DNA of 64,000 nucleotides from Desulfofarcimen acetoxidans DSM 771 (GTDB taxonomy: Bacteria; Bacillota; Desulfotomaculia; Desulfotomaculales; Desulfofarciminaceae), in the NCBI RefSeq assembly GCF_000024205.1, contig NC_013216.1:930001-994000 (forward strand). The letters are read 5' to 3'. The notes beneath the pieces are model-generated. The model was given only the letters and a program-made list of their open reading frames with translations. It did not search any database and was not told where the DNA came from. Numbering within the stretch: the first letter of the stretch is position 1; every line of letters begins with the position of its first letter. A program made the translations under genes and the position numbers. Positions 37,155 through 45,253 of this stretch are shown piece by piece.

Positions 37155-38633
37155 ATGTTGCAATGCGCAGCTGGCACTGTGGAAAAAAGCAAGCTGCAAC
37201 TGATGCCGTACCATCGCTTTGAGGTAGAAGGGCGGATTTACGCGGTAAATGCCGACCGCTTTTGCTGTAAACGGTTGGATGACAGGACGGTTGCCTTTCT
37301 TTCCGCGTGGGAAGGCGATCCCCGGGTCCAACCGGAGGACGACGTGCGCAGTGCGCTGGTAAAAATGGGCCTGCTGGTGGGGGACCAGGGGAAAACATGC
37401 CCGGACCCGGCCGCCGCCCGGCTGGAAAGGGACAGCCGGGCGGTGGCCGGGTGGCTGTCCACTGACGCCGCCCGCACTAGCAGCCTTTGTCTTATGGTGG
37501 CCCAGGAATGCAATATGGCCTGTGTGTATTGCTATGGCGACGCTGGAAGATACGGCGGCGGCGGGCTTATGACGGTGGAAACCTCTTGCCGGAGTGTCGA
37601 CTGGCTGATCCGCCACAGCGGTGGTAACCGGAAGCTGAATTTATCTTTTTTCGGCGGCGAACCTCTGCTCAATCTGCCGCTTATCCGGTGGACAGTGGAG
37701 TATGCCAAACAGACTGGTGAGCAAAACGGCAAGACATTTACATTTAGCATCACCACTAACGCTTCGTTGGCCGACGAGGCGGCGATTGATTTTCTGCGGG
37801 CCAACCAGTTTGAAGTCGTGATCAGTTTCGATGGGACGCCGGCGGCTCAGGACAAGCAGCGGCCTTTCAAAGACGGCAGGCCTTCCTATGCGGAGGTGGC
37901 GCCGCGGATAAAACAGCTGCTGTCCGCTTTTCCCTTGGCCTGCGGCCGGGCCACCTTGTATGGGGGGACGGAACCGGGAGAGGTCCTGGCGGCGATGAAG
38001 GAAATCGGATTTCAAAGCTGTCATCTGGTCCCGGCTTCCGGCTGCCTGCTGACCGGCGTGCCGGAGGAAAAAGCGCTTTTCCGCCGGGACCGGGAGCGGG
38101 CGGCCGATTTGCGGCGGGAGGCGGCGGCGTTTGTGGCGGCGGTGAAGCGGCACGACCCGGCGGAGGCCGCTTATCGCTTGAAGGACCGGGACTTGTCCCG
38201 CCTCACATCCATCGGCAGCGTGCCGTTCATAGTCCGCCGGCTGTTTTTTTGCGGCGTGGGGCGCAACTATTTAGCGGTGGACGTGGACGGCAGCCTGTAT
38301 CCATGCCACCGTTTCGTGGGCATGAAGGAATACCTGTTGGGCAGCGTCAGCGGGGAGGAAGACCCGCCCCGGGGCTTGTTCCATGAGAGCCCGGTTACCA
38401 AAAGTGAGGAGTGTCGGCAGTGCTGGCTCAAGTACGTGTGCGGCGGCGGCTGCACGTACACCAACATTGCGTCCGCCAGCGGGCCTTTCCGGCCCGACCC
38501 GACATATTGCCGGCAGTTCGGGCAGATGATGGAGACACTGCTTGACGCGGCCGGCCAGCTGACCGCTGAAGACAGGGAGTTTCTCTATCAGAACAACGTG
38601 GTTGCCCGGCCTCCGTGTCCCCTGGATTTTTAA
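37155..38633 (+). CDS. Radical SAM/SPASM peptide maturase 2
   Basis: This 492-residue paralogue of the previous protein has the same order: N-terminal YHRFEVEGRIYAVNADRF, radical SAM Cys119-x3-Cys123-x2-Cys126 (QECNMACVYCYGD), SFFGGEPLLNL, and SPASM cysteines in CGVGRNYLAVDVDGSLYPC and EECRQCWLKYVCGGGC. The start at 37155 is chosen because AGGAGGGG ends 9 bases upstream; in-frame ATGs at 37098 and 37146 are less well placed. The two maturases may act in turn, or one on each precursor. Both genes are distinctly more GC-rich than the neighbouring DNA. Confidence 0.9.
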   Translation: MLQCAAGTVEKSKLQLMPYHRFEVEGRIYAVNADRFCCKRLDDRTVAFLSAWEGDPRVQPEDDVRSALVKMGLLVGDQGKTCPDPAAARLERDSRAVAGWLSTDAARTSSLCLMVAQECNMACVYCYGDAGRYGGGGLMTVETSCRSVDWLIRHSGGNRKLNLSFFGGEPLLNLPLIRWTVEYAKQTGEQNGKTFTFSITTNASLADEAAIDFLRANQFEVVISFDGTPAAQDKQRPFKDGRPSYAEVAPRIKQLLSAFPLACGRATLYGGTEPGEVLAAMKEIGFQSCHLVPASGCLLTGVPEEKALFRRDRERAADLRREAAAFVAAVKRHDPAEAAYRLKDRDLSRLTSIGSVPFIVRRLFFCGVGRNYLAVDVDGSLYPCHRFVGMKEYLLGSVSGEEDPPRGLFHESPVTKSEECRQCWLKYVCGGGCTYTNIASASGPFRPDPTYCRQFGQMMETLLDAAGQLTAEDREFLYQNNVVARPPCPLDF

Positions 38634-38692
38634 CCATTGGGACAGTTGAAGCTATTCCAGGTTGAAATTTAAAAATGGAAGGAGGGAAAACA

Positions 38693-38944
38693 ATGTCAAT
38701 CGAGCATGCGCGTGAATTCATCAAGCGGGTAAAAAATGAAAATGACCTTTGGGAGCAGGCGGCGTCTTTCCAGACCAGGGAAGAGCGGCGGCAGTGGGCT
38801 CAGGGACTGGGGTACGACTTTACCGGAGAGGAAATGGAGCAGGCTTCTTCGGAACTGACGGACGATGAGCTGGAACAGGTGGCAGGCGGTAAATGCTGCG
38901 GTTATACTTGTGAGAGCGAAAATCAGTGTGGATATGATATTTAG
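38693..38944 (+). CDS. Nif11-type leader RiPP precursor, copy 2
   Basis: The 83-residue peptide is nearly identical to copy 1 at 34451: leader differences are minimal and the core is KCCGYTCESENQCGYDI, with Tyr changed to Asn at core position 11 and the final Pro missing. GGAGGG precedes the ATG by 6 bases. It lies 59 bases after the second maturase. Identity continues past the stop (TAGTAATGGGAATGTTCAA), so a segment of about 290 bases was duplicated. Confidence 0.92.
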   Translation: MSIEHAREFIKRVKNENDLWEQAASFQTREERRQWAQGLGYDFTGEEMEQASSELTDDELEQVAGGKCCGYTCESENQCGYDI

Positions 38945-39256
38945 TAATGGGAATGTTCAAAATTCCGGCAGTTTGTTCTATGAGAGTGAGTACTCTTTAG
39001 TCAATGCGGGTTATTACTAAATATATCTGCGCATCGTCTGGCAGACCCCGCGAAGATCGGGGGAAACAGAAGGATGGGAGCAAGTGCGACTAAGTTATGC
39101 TATACTTGCAACGGGAATAAATTTTCCAAGGAAGCAAGTATAAACTGCACTTAGCGGTAAGAAAACTGTCGTTTTCTTACCGAGTGCAGTATAGAGGATA
39201 TAACCTCTTCCGCAGCTTAGTCTTTTCTTTCTTTCCAAGGTGGTCAACTATTTTAA
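38945..39256. other. Intergenic region with a large cloverleaf-like inverted-repeat structure
   Basis: There is no gene. From 39030 the DNA can fold into several hairpins (GTCT-ggc-AGAC, CCCCG-cgaagat-CGGGG), then a branched structure from GACTAAG at 39088 to CTTAGTC at 39222. Its arms are TATACTTGC/GCAAGTATA, the long hairpin 39145-39189 (CTGCACT...CGGTAAGAAAAC paired with GTTTTCTTACCGAGTGCAG) and AGAGG-atataa-CCTCT. It may be a structured RNA, a MITE-like element or a terminator between the convergent genes. Confidence 0.55.
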
Positions 39257-40228
39257 TTATTTTGCAGGATTTTGCTTATATATTTCCGGATATTCTTCCA
39301 TGATCGACTTGACATTCATATTTATATCGTAATTATCCAGGTATGTATTAAGCCAGTCCAGTAAATGTGTATTTTGCTGCGAAACGCCCATGCAAATATA
39401 GTCCTTCTTATCCTTAAGAATATAAACGCAGGCATACAAGGAAATATTCGGCCTTTTGTTAATTAGTTGGGTTATTTCGTTCTCATCGTTTACCGCTGCG
39501 ATAACTTCTCCTTTGAGAAGAGCAGCCACAACATCTTCCCATTCCTTGTATTCTAAAATATGTGCTTTAGGGAATAATTCTCTGGCAAATTCCACATATG
39601 ATGTTTTTGCCTTAACTCCGATTTTAACATCTTCTTTTTTTAAGTAGTCCATCGGGTAGTCTTCTATGCCCTTTTTAGCAGCTTCCACTCTGTTAACCAG
39701 CAATGCCTGATGTAAAACAACATATGGTTTAGTGAAACTAATTAATTTAGCCCTGTCAAGGGTTCTGCTGAGCACAGATATAGCTGTGTCTACATCCCCT
39801 CTTGCCACCATTTCTGTTAACTCATTAAATGTTCTTGCACTTCTGTTAAATTCCAATGCCACACCTAGTTTGGCCGCTATGTCTTTAGCCAGAGCAATAT
39901 CCATGCCATAGAGTTTACCCTGGGGGTTGAGCATAAAAAAAGGCGGCTGGTCATTGCAATAAAGGCCGACGATTAGTTTGCCCCTGGATAAGATTTTCTG
40001 TATATCAGGGGAAACATTCTTATCGTTCAAACTAACTGCAGGTGCTTGGACAGTGGTTGTGGAATTATCCTGATTCTTTTCTGCCGCCGCCGGTACTGCT
40101 TGTGCATTGCCGGTGTTTTTTTGCTCTGTTGAAAAGGTTTGAGTGCCGGGCAATTTTGATATAAATAGTAATACCAACATTATGATGAACAAATATATTG
40201 GTACATTTTTACGCTCCACATTTCTCAC
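39257..40228 (-). CDS. Extracellular solute-binding protein, family 3 (polar amino acid type)
   Basis: The 323-residue protein has one N-terminal membrane segment (IYLFIIMLVLLFISKLPG), a Thr/Gln/Ala-rich linker to about residue 75, and a type II binding-protein fold: RGKLIVGLYCNDQPPFFMLN, GKLYGMDIALAKDIAAKLGV, LTEMVARGDVDTAISVLSRT (the FTKPY block follows). No lipobox is seen, so it is probably membrane-anchored. It overlaps the symporter gene by 20 bases rather than an ABC permease, which is unusual. It probably delivers or senses the amino or dicarboxylic acid handled by that symporter. Confidence 0.85.
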   Translation of the reverse strand: MRNVERKNVPIYLFIIMLVLLFISKLPGTQTFSTEQKNTGNAQAVPAAAEKNQDNSTTTVQAPAVSLNDKNVSPDIQKILSRGKLIVGLYCNDQPPFFMLNPQGKLYGMDIALAKDIAAKLGVALEFNRSARTFNELTEMVARGDVDTAISVLSRTLDRAKLISFTKPYVVLHQALLVNRVEAAKKGIEDYPMDYLKKEDVKIGVKAKTSYVEFARELFPKAHILEYKEWEDVVAALLKGEVIAAVNDENEITQLINKRPNISLYACVYILKDKKDYICMGVSQQNTHLLDWLNTYLDNYDINMNVKSIMEEYPEIYKQNPAK

Positions 40229-41522
40229 CTCTGGTCTTCATGGAATTGTCGCTTGCAATGATCGATGCAACTGCAGAACTTAAACATACATTTAACAGGG
40301 TTAACACGGGATCTATAATTGAATCCAGAGTTATCAATACTGGGACAATTACCGCAGCCGGAATTCCTAAAGGGGTGAGCACAATAGTTATCATGCTGTA
40401 GACCAGCAAACCGGGTAACCCCACTGTTGCCATGGCCGCTAATATTGAGCTTGCAAAAGTAATTATAATATTTCCGATGGTTATAGGATGACTATATAGG
40501 TACATTGCAAAAACAGCTGTTAAGGAAAATACCAAAACGCTGCCATATCTGCACAAGGTTATTCCCAACGGAACTACTAAATTCAATTTGTCTTTGTCCA
40601 GATTAAGCTGCTCATGAAGTCCATTAAGCATAGAAGGTATGGCAGCAAAACTGTTACGTGTACCCAGAGCTATAATCATTGCATCCTTTAGACCTATGAA
40701 CACTTGACAATAATTAAATCCCGCATATCTGGAGACTATCAGTAGACTGATAAAACAAATAGCTATTGAAGCTATATAGATCAAAACTATGAGTTTGATA
40801 AAAGGAGCCAGAGCTGAAAACCCCATATTAGCTACCTGGGACGCAATTAATGAGCATAAGCTAAAAGGTAACAAATACATTAAAATACTTACAACTTTTT
40901 GAAAGGCTTCAAAAAAACCTTCAAACAAAAGTATCAAATTATTACTGGAGTTTTCGGGGATATATTTCAGCATTATCCCTAAAATTATGAAGAAAAATAT
41001 TATTTTTAGATTATCTCCCTGGGTTAAAGCTGTAAATATATTCTTAGGAACTAAATTTATTATGAATCTTACGATTTCTCCTTCTTTTTTCTCATCTATC
41101 TTTGTATTAAACCTGGAGTCAATTTCTTTTATTGCTGTATCCTTACTTCCAATAACTACCTTACCTATTGTTGTTTTAACCTTACTGTTTACACCGACTG
41201 AAAATTTTGAAGAAATTCCAACAAATATTCCAATAATAGATACGGAAAATAAAAATACAATTAATACTGCACATATTTTTCTTAAAAAAACATTTGCATC
41301 CTTTAATTTCATAAGTTTGCCTATACTGACAACTATAGCTGAAACCATTATGGGAATAACGCTCATTTGGAGCAATGAAAGATAGATTTTTCCTATGGGT
41401 TCTATGTAAAAAACAAAGCTCTTAAAATATATACCCAGGATTACACCAGTTACTATGCCCAGAATAATTACTCGTGGGTTTAGTAATATCTCAAGCCTTT
41501 TTCCTGCCATAACTTTAACCAT
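40209..41522 (-). CDS. Dicarboxylate/amino acid:cation symporter (SDF/DAACS family)
   Basis: The 437-residue membrane protein belongs to the glutamate/dicarboxylate symporters. Family features are IYLSLLQMSVIPIMVSAIVV near the start, a serine-poor reentrant loop region ALGTRNSFAAIPSMLNGL, the VPLGITLCRYGSVLVFSLTA segment (in place of the NMDGT motif) and GLPGLLVYSMITIVLTPLGI with LDSIIDPVLTLLNV at the end. An inserted loop at about 105-150 is longer than in GltP. Substitution of the usual NMDGT (here TLCRYGS) suggests an altered substrate or cation site. It is the first gene of a two-gene minus-strand operon. Confidence 0.85.
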   Translation of the reverse strand: MVKVMAGKRLEILLNPRVIILGIVTGVILGIYFKSFVFYIEPIGKIYLSLLQMSVIPIMVSAIVVSIGKLMKLKDANVFLRKICAVLIVFLFSVSIIGIFVGISSKFSVGVNSKVKTTIGKVVIGSKDTAIKEIDSRFNTKIDEKKEGEIVRFIINLVPKNIFTALTQGDNLKIIFFFIILGIMLKYIPENSSNNLILLFEGFFEAFQKVVSILMYLLPFSLCSLIASQVANMGFSALAPFIKLIVLIYIASIAICFISLLIVSRYAGFNYCQVFIGLKDAMIIALGTRNSFAAIPSMLNGLHEQLNLDKDKLNLVVPLGITLCRYGSVLVFSLTAVFAMYLYSHPITIGNIIITFASSILAAMATVGLPGLLVYSMITIVLTPLGIPAAVIVPVLITLDSIIDPVLTLLNVCLSSAVASIIASDNSMKTRGEKCGA

Positions 41523-42125
41523 ATCCTTTTCTAATTACTTTTTTCAGCAACCTATGATCAAGTTTACCTGAGTTTGACGGAATCTGTAAATATTAATCAC
41601 AGTATGACAAAGCACTTTATGAATATTAATACGTTGCGGCAGGGTTTTCATTACACGACTTTTAGTAAAATTTTCGTCAATATTACTGTATCTAAATTTC
41701 ATGATATCGCTATGAATTTTCAAATAATACAAAAAACGGTCAGAAATATTTCAAAATAAAAAGACCATGAAGGTTTGTCTTGCTGAAGCAAGAAATTTTC
41801 ATGGTCTTTTTGTTTGGTTTTAAGTCTTAAAAGCTTTTACCCTGGCATGATGTTAATTTTTTATAATTATCATACGGAGTTTTTCAGACATTCTACCGTG
41901 TGATAATAATTTACTCCTTTCAAATAGCGAATGGGATTGGGCACCCATTTGCGTGTTTTGTTTTTTGGATGATTACATAGCAGAACAGTCTCAAACCCCT
42001 CAGAGGGACAGTCTAAGGTTTGAGGTAAATGTGTTGTATTTACAGTATGGCATTTCTTACCTGAAACCAGTAAATGGAATTAAATTGAACACCAACTATT
42101 TTCATTCATCAGTCAGAACTGGCGG
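41523..42125. other. Intergenic region without a supported gene
   Basis: The first 230 bases are upstream of the symporter and should carry its promoter. A strong terminator lies at 41758-41812. From 41950 to 42125 there are only short frames; part of this may belong to the transposase remnant that follows. Confidence 0.4.
41758..41812. terminator. Bidirectional rho-independent terminator-like hairpin
   Basis: AAAAAGACCATGAA pairs with TTTCATGGTCTTTTT around an inner TTGCT-gaa-GCAAG hairpin. A/T runs flank both sides, so it can end transcription in either direction. Confidence 0.7.
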
Positions 42126-42287
42126 CATAGACCACTAGTAAACTATGAAACAATTGTAAACCTGATTGCATCAACAAAAACAAAAAGCGGTTTAACTGTA
42201 AAAAGTGCATTGAACACTAATGTCTATGAAAGAGGAAAAAAGATATCGGATGAAGAGATGGCAAAAAATAAACATAAAAAGATATAG
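42126..42287 (+). pseudogene. C-terminal fragment of an ISAzo13-type transposase
   Basis: The frame reads HRPLVNYETIVNLIASTKTK, then SGLTVKSALNTNVYERGKKI and SDEEMAKNKHKKI before the stop at 42287. The GLxVK...Y..GxKxSDEEMA pattern is the end of ISAzo13 (Rhodopirellula-type) transposases. The rest of the gene is not visible upstream, so it is a scar. Confidence 0.6.
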
Positions 42288-42363
42288 GTTCCATAATGAT
42301 TATAATTATATAATTAATCTCTTAAATACCATTTAATGTTAATATCGTAGTTTAAAATATGCA

Positions 42364-42439
42364 AGCCCTAAGTTTCATAAATGGATGGTGTGGAGTGCTG
42401 CGGTAAAAGTGCGCTCCAAAGAAACCAAAACTTAGGGCT
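42364..42439. repeat. Inverted-repeat element next to the small membrane protein gene
   Basis: AGCCCTAAGTTT and AAACTTAGGGCT bound 76 bases, with a second inner pair TGGAG.GC / GC.CTCCA. It could act as the terminator of the minus-strand gene ending at 42444 but has no strong U run; a small MITE is possible. Confidence 0.45.
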
Positions 42440-42443
42440 CTAA

Positions 42444-42992
42444 TTAGCTTGGGGGCACATTTGCTAATGTGTCATTGATTGAATTGATGATCTGCTTAAC
42501 ACTTAACGAATAATTAGGGGTTAAAGAGAGCTCACCATATTCATTGTCGCTAATCTCTTCTTTGGGAGATAGCTTTCTAATCAGTTCTTGTATTCTCTCT
42601 TTATGCTGTGTAATATCATTTATTGCTTTTTCAGGACTATTATAATTTGCCGTTATAGCACTTGAGATCATTTTATTGAAGTTCTCGAATTTATAAGATG
42701 TTATATTATGTGGAGAAAGCGCACTTAATCCACGAATTGAGTCATCAAGTTGAATACACTCTCTTTCCAAAGTAGACAAATTATAATTTATCATTACATC
42801 ATCATTTGAAATGGAATATGCCATATTATCTAAAAGCTTTGAAATATTCGCCAAATGACTGTAGGTATCGTATAAAAATGATTTTTTTGCATTATTATAA
42901 TTTACAACTGATAAAACATTTATAGATATAGATATTAAACATATGATTGCAAGTACGATAAGCAGTGAGTGTTTTTTCATGATAACATCCAT
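42444..42992 (-). CDS. Small anchored extracytoplasmic protein of unknown function
   Basis: The 182-residue protein is not recognised. It has one N-terminal membrane segment (LLIVLAIICLISISINVLSVV) and then an all-helical extracytoplasmic part of about 150 residues, which looks like a four-helix bundle of the sort found in sensor domains. It has no catalytic motifs or cysteines. Starts at 42992 or, with MKKHSLL, at 42980. It stands alone, between a transposase scar and a Uma2-type gene. Confidence 0.6.
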   Translation of the reverse strand: MDVIMKKHSLLIVLAIICLISISINVLSVVNYNNAKKSFLYDTYSHLANISKLLDNMAYSISNDDVMINYNLSTLERECIQLDDSIRGLSALSPHNITSYKFENFNKMISSAITANYNSPEKAINDITQHKERIQELIRKLSPKEEISDNEYGELSLTPNYSLSVKQIINSINDTLANVPPS

Positions 42993-43195
42993 CCATCCAT
43001 CTTATGGCTTACTGAACAAATCGCTTGCTTTGCGGTTTGTATTCAGGTCATCAATGAGGTTGGTCCACCCGTTGTATGATGCTGCCACAGGTTGAATACT
43101 ACTATAATATGAGGTTTTTAGTCCTGCCGTGGGTTAGGGGACTCCGTCTCCTTATTTGTGTTGATAAAAATTAGGTGCCTGAATAGTTACCACGT

Positions 43196-43750
43196 CTATA
43201 TAAAAACATCTTGCAGTTTTATCTCCAATCCCGGCATTAGTGATGTGGTTAGAACGTCTTCACAATCAAATATACCACCCCAACGCCATTCCTTTTCTCC
43301 GGCTATAAGCACTTCCACTAGTCTGTCATCGGTAGCAACCATCCAGTATTCTTTCACACCACTGTCGAAATATAATTTGCGTTTTTTCTTTCGGTCACGA
43401 CTCATGGTAGCTGGGGATAATATTTCTACAATCAAATCAGGAGCACCTTGAACATATTCCTCTACAATTTCCAACCGTTCTCTGGAGATGAAAAAAATGT
43501 CCGGCTGTACCGTTTGACTCCCTAAATAAACATCTAAAGGGGCAATGAAAACCTCACCTAAACAATTCTTATCTACAAATTTAGATATTTTTTGGCTAAG
43601 TTTATATAATATACGTTGATGCTTAACAACAGGAGATGGGACCATTAACAACTTTCCTCCAATCAATTCATACCGATTGCCATCGTCCAATTTTAAATAA
43701 TCCTCTATTGTGTAAACCTTATCATCTGAAACAGTCAAACCCTCTCTCAT
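43196..43750 (-). CDS. Uma2-family (DUF820) restriction-endonuclease-like protein
   Basis: The 184-residue protein has the family pattern YTIEDYLKLDDGNRYELIGG, PSPVVKHQRILYKLSQKI, then VQPDIFFISRERL, PDLIVEILSPATMSRDRKKK and KEYWMVATDDRLVEV. The PD...EILSP...KR...Y motif is the PD-(D/E)XK nuclease core. These proteins are abundant in cyanobacteria and Clostridia and their role is unknown; they are often mobile. A CTGAATAGTTACCA motif lies just beyond its 3' end. Length is normal. Confidence 0.9.
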   Translation of the reverse strand: MREGLTVSDDKVYTIEDYLKLDDGNRYELIGGKLLMVPSPVVKHQRILYKLSQKISKFVDKNCLGEVFIAPLDVYLGSQTVQPDIFFISRERLEIVEEYVQGAPDLIVEILSPATMSRDRKKKRKLYFDSGVKEYWMVATDDRLVEVLIAGEKEWRWGGIFDCEDVLTTSLMPGLEIKLQDVFI

Positions 43751-44790
43751 CCGGCTTCACCCCCTTTCATTATATTTACATTATACTATTTGCAGTCTGT
43801 CTTGTCAGCACAAGTAAACAGGCGTTTATTCTCAGACATACCTCGACAAGGCTGTGCATTAATCTGGCAAAGCAGGCTTTTCCCCGGATACCAATTCGGA
43901 AGAAGCCAAGTAAACGAAGCAGTAGCGGGAAATATTTATGTTAGGCATAGTTGTTCGAATAGCAGTAGATTTACCCGAATCTACATGTTTGGTAATTATG
44001 GTTAGACAACCAGATAACCCTATTGTCTAAAATAAATTTACAAAACTATTCCGCAGGTTTTCTTTTATCTCATGTTCAACCTTAAATCGCCTTCAAAGCT
44101 TTGATTTTACTGGATTTGTACTTCAAAAATGCCGTTTGCAGTGTAGACTTTCAGATGTCTTTAAAGCCTTTATTTTCAAGGTTTTGAGGTCTGACAAAAA
44201 TTATTGGTTGAAAGTCAGTCTAAAATCAGGAATTTAGAATAAAAAAAACGGCAACCTCAAAGAGGTATGCCGTCTAATGGATACGCTACGTTTCGAGTAT
44301 ACCAAAAATCGTGCCATCGCTACATAAAAAATATACCAGTACCGAAATAGTAGAAATAACAACATCTCCATCTCTACCTCGGTAAGTCAAAGATACAAAA
44401 AAATAAAATATCCTCTTGACAAGGTAAACAGTATGATATAAGCTGCAATTGACTAATAAAATCGCAGAAGATAAATAGTTTCCCCAGGGAAGCCATATCT
44501 ATATATTGGGGTATATTGAGTACGTTTGACTGACTGACTTTTTATTTACAAAAAAAATAAATCATTGAATATTCATTCTCTCCTTTTATTATTTAGGGGA
44601 GATTTTGTGATTTAAATGGGTTATTAAGATAGTCTACTGATATAGAAATCAAGAACTTTATAAAAGTTATCATCGGAAACTATTAATCACGGTAATATAA
44701 TAGGTAATGTCAAATGATGGTATTACGAAAGCCTTTGTATATCAGGCCTTTAGTAGTGGCTCATTTTAACATAGCATAAAAATGGATTTT
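43751..44790. other. 1-kb non-coding region with decayed DNA
   Basis: I find no gene with a proper start and ribosome site. A small frame ending at 44005 (FTRIYMFGNYG) may be a scrap of a mobile element. A hairpin ACGGCAACCTC-aaa-GAGGTATGCCGT at 44248-44273, next to an A run, looks like a minus-strand terminator. A TTGACA box at 44416 is followed by TATAAG after 15 bases. Confidence 0.4.
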
Positions 44791-45015
44791 TCAATTTGGA
44801 GTTGGCCTACTAAAGTAATAGCGTATCCAATCTGTTGAAGTACTGTCGGTACTACTGCTGCCCGGATTATATTTTTTCATATGTTCTTGAACAGGCATTT
44901 TCTGACGGAATTCTTCCATGGTTTTGCCCTTTTCAGCAATTATTTGATCCAGCTTTTTGCCTGACTGCAACTCTGATTTCAGTTCATCAGCAGTCATTTC
45001 AAGGGCAGAGGCTGC
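44791..45015 (-). pseudogene. 3' fragment of a DUF2680-like secreted protein gene
   Basis: The minus-strand frame encodes MTADELKSELQSGKKLDQII followed by AEKGKTMEEFRQKMP, nearly identical to the second repeat of the protein at 47486-48214, with an altered C-terminal tail. Upstream, similarity ends abruptly at 45015/45016 (after GAGGCTGCC on the plus strand), where IS607-type sequence starts. The remaining part of the gene is missing. Confidence 0.75.
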
Positions 45016-45253
45016 CTACTTAGAGAAATACATTAGCGACTTTGGCGGGCATATTATACTAATAGAAAAAAAAGACGTCGATGAACAGCAAGAGTTGGTA
45101 GAAGATTTAATTGCTGTTACAACGTCATTTTCTGCTCGTATATATGGAAAACGTGGCGGCAGAGTAGCAAAAAAGCTGTCAAAGGTCATTGAAAGCGAGG
45201 TGACTGCCAGTGAAGACAACGGCGATGGGGATAATCCCGGAACTGACACCTAA
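45016..45253 (+). pseudogene. C-terminal fragment of an IS607-type serine resolvase (TnpA)
   Basis: The frame reads YLEKYISDFGGHIILIEKKD, then QQELVEDLIAVTTSFSARIYGKRGG, which is the end of the small serine recombinases of IS607 elements (the ELVEDLI..ITSFS.R.YG pattern). About two thirds of the gene, including the catalytic serine, is missing at the 5' junction. It overlaps the start of the tnpB-type gene by 44 bases, the usual arrangement. Confidence 0.75.

Noticed and set aside
35633-38153. Long minus-strand frames at 35633-36172, 36957-37616 and 37641-38153
   Set aside because: They are shadows in GC-rich codons of the acyltransferase and radical SAM genes; the plus-strand proteins have full motifs.
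39030-39110. Riboswitch of a known class (c-di-GMP, cobalamin, ydaO) or group II intron start
   Set aside because: None of the conserved cores that I know is present; domain V of an intron and a reverse transcriptase are missing.
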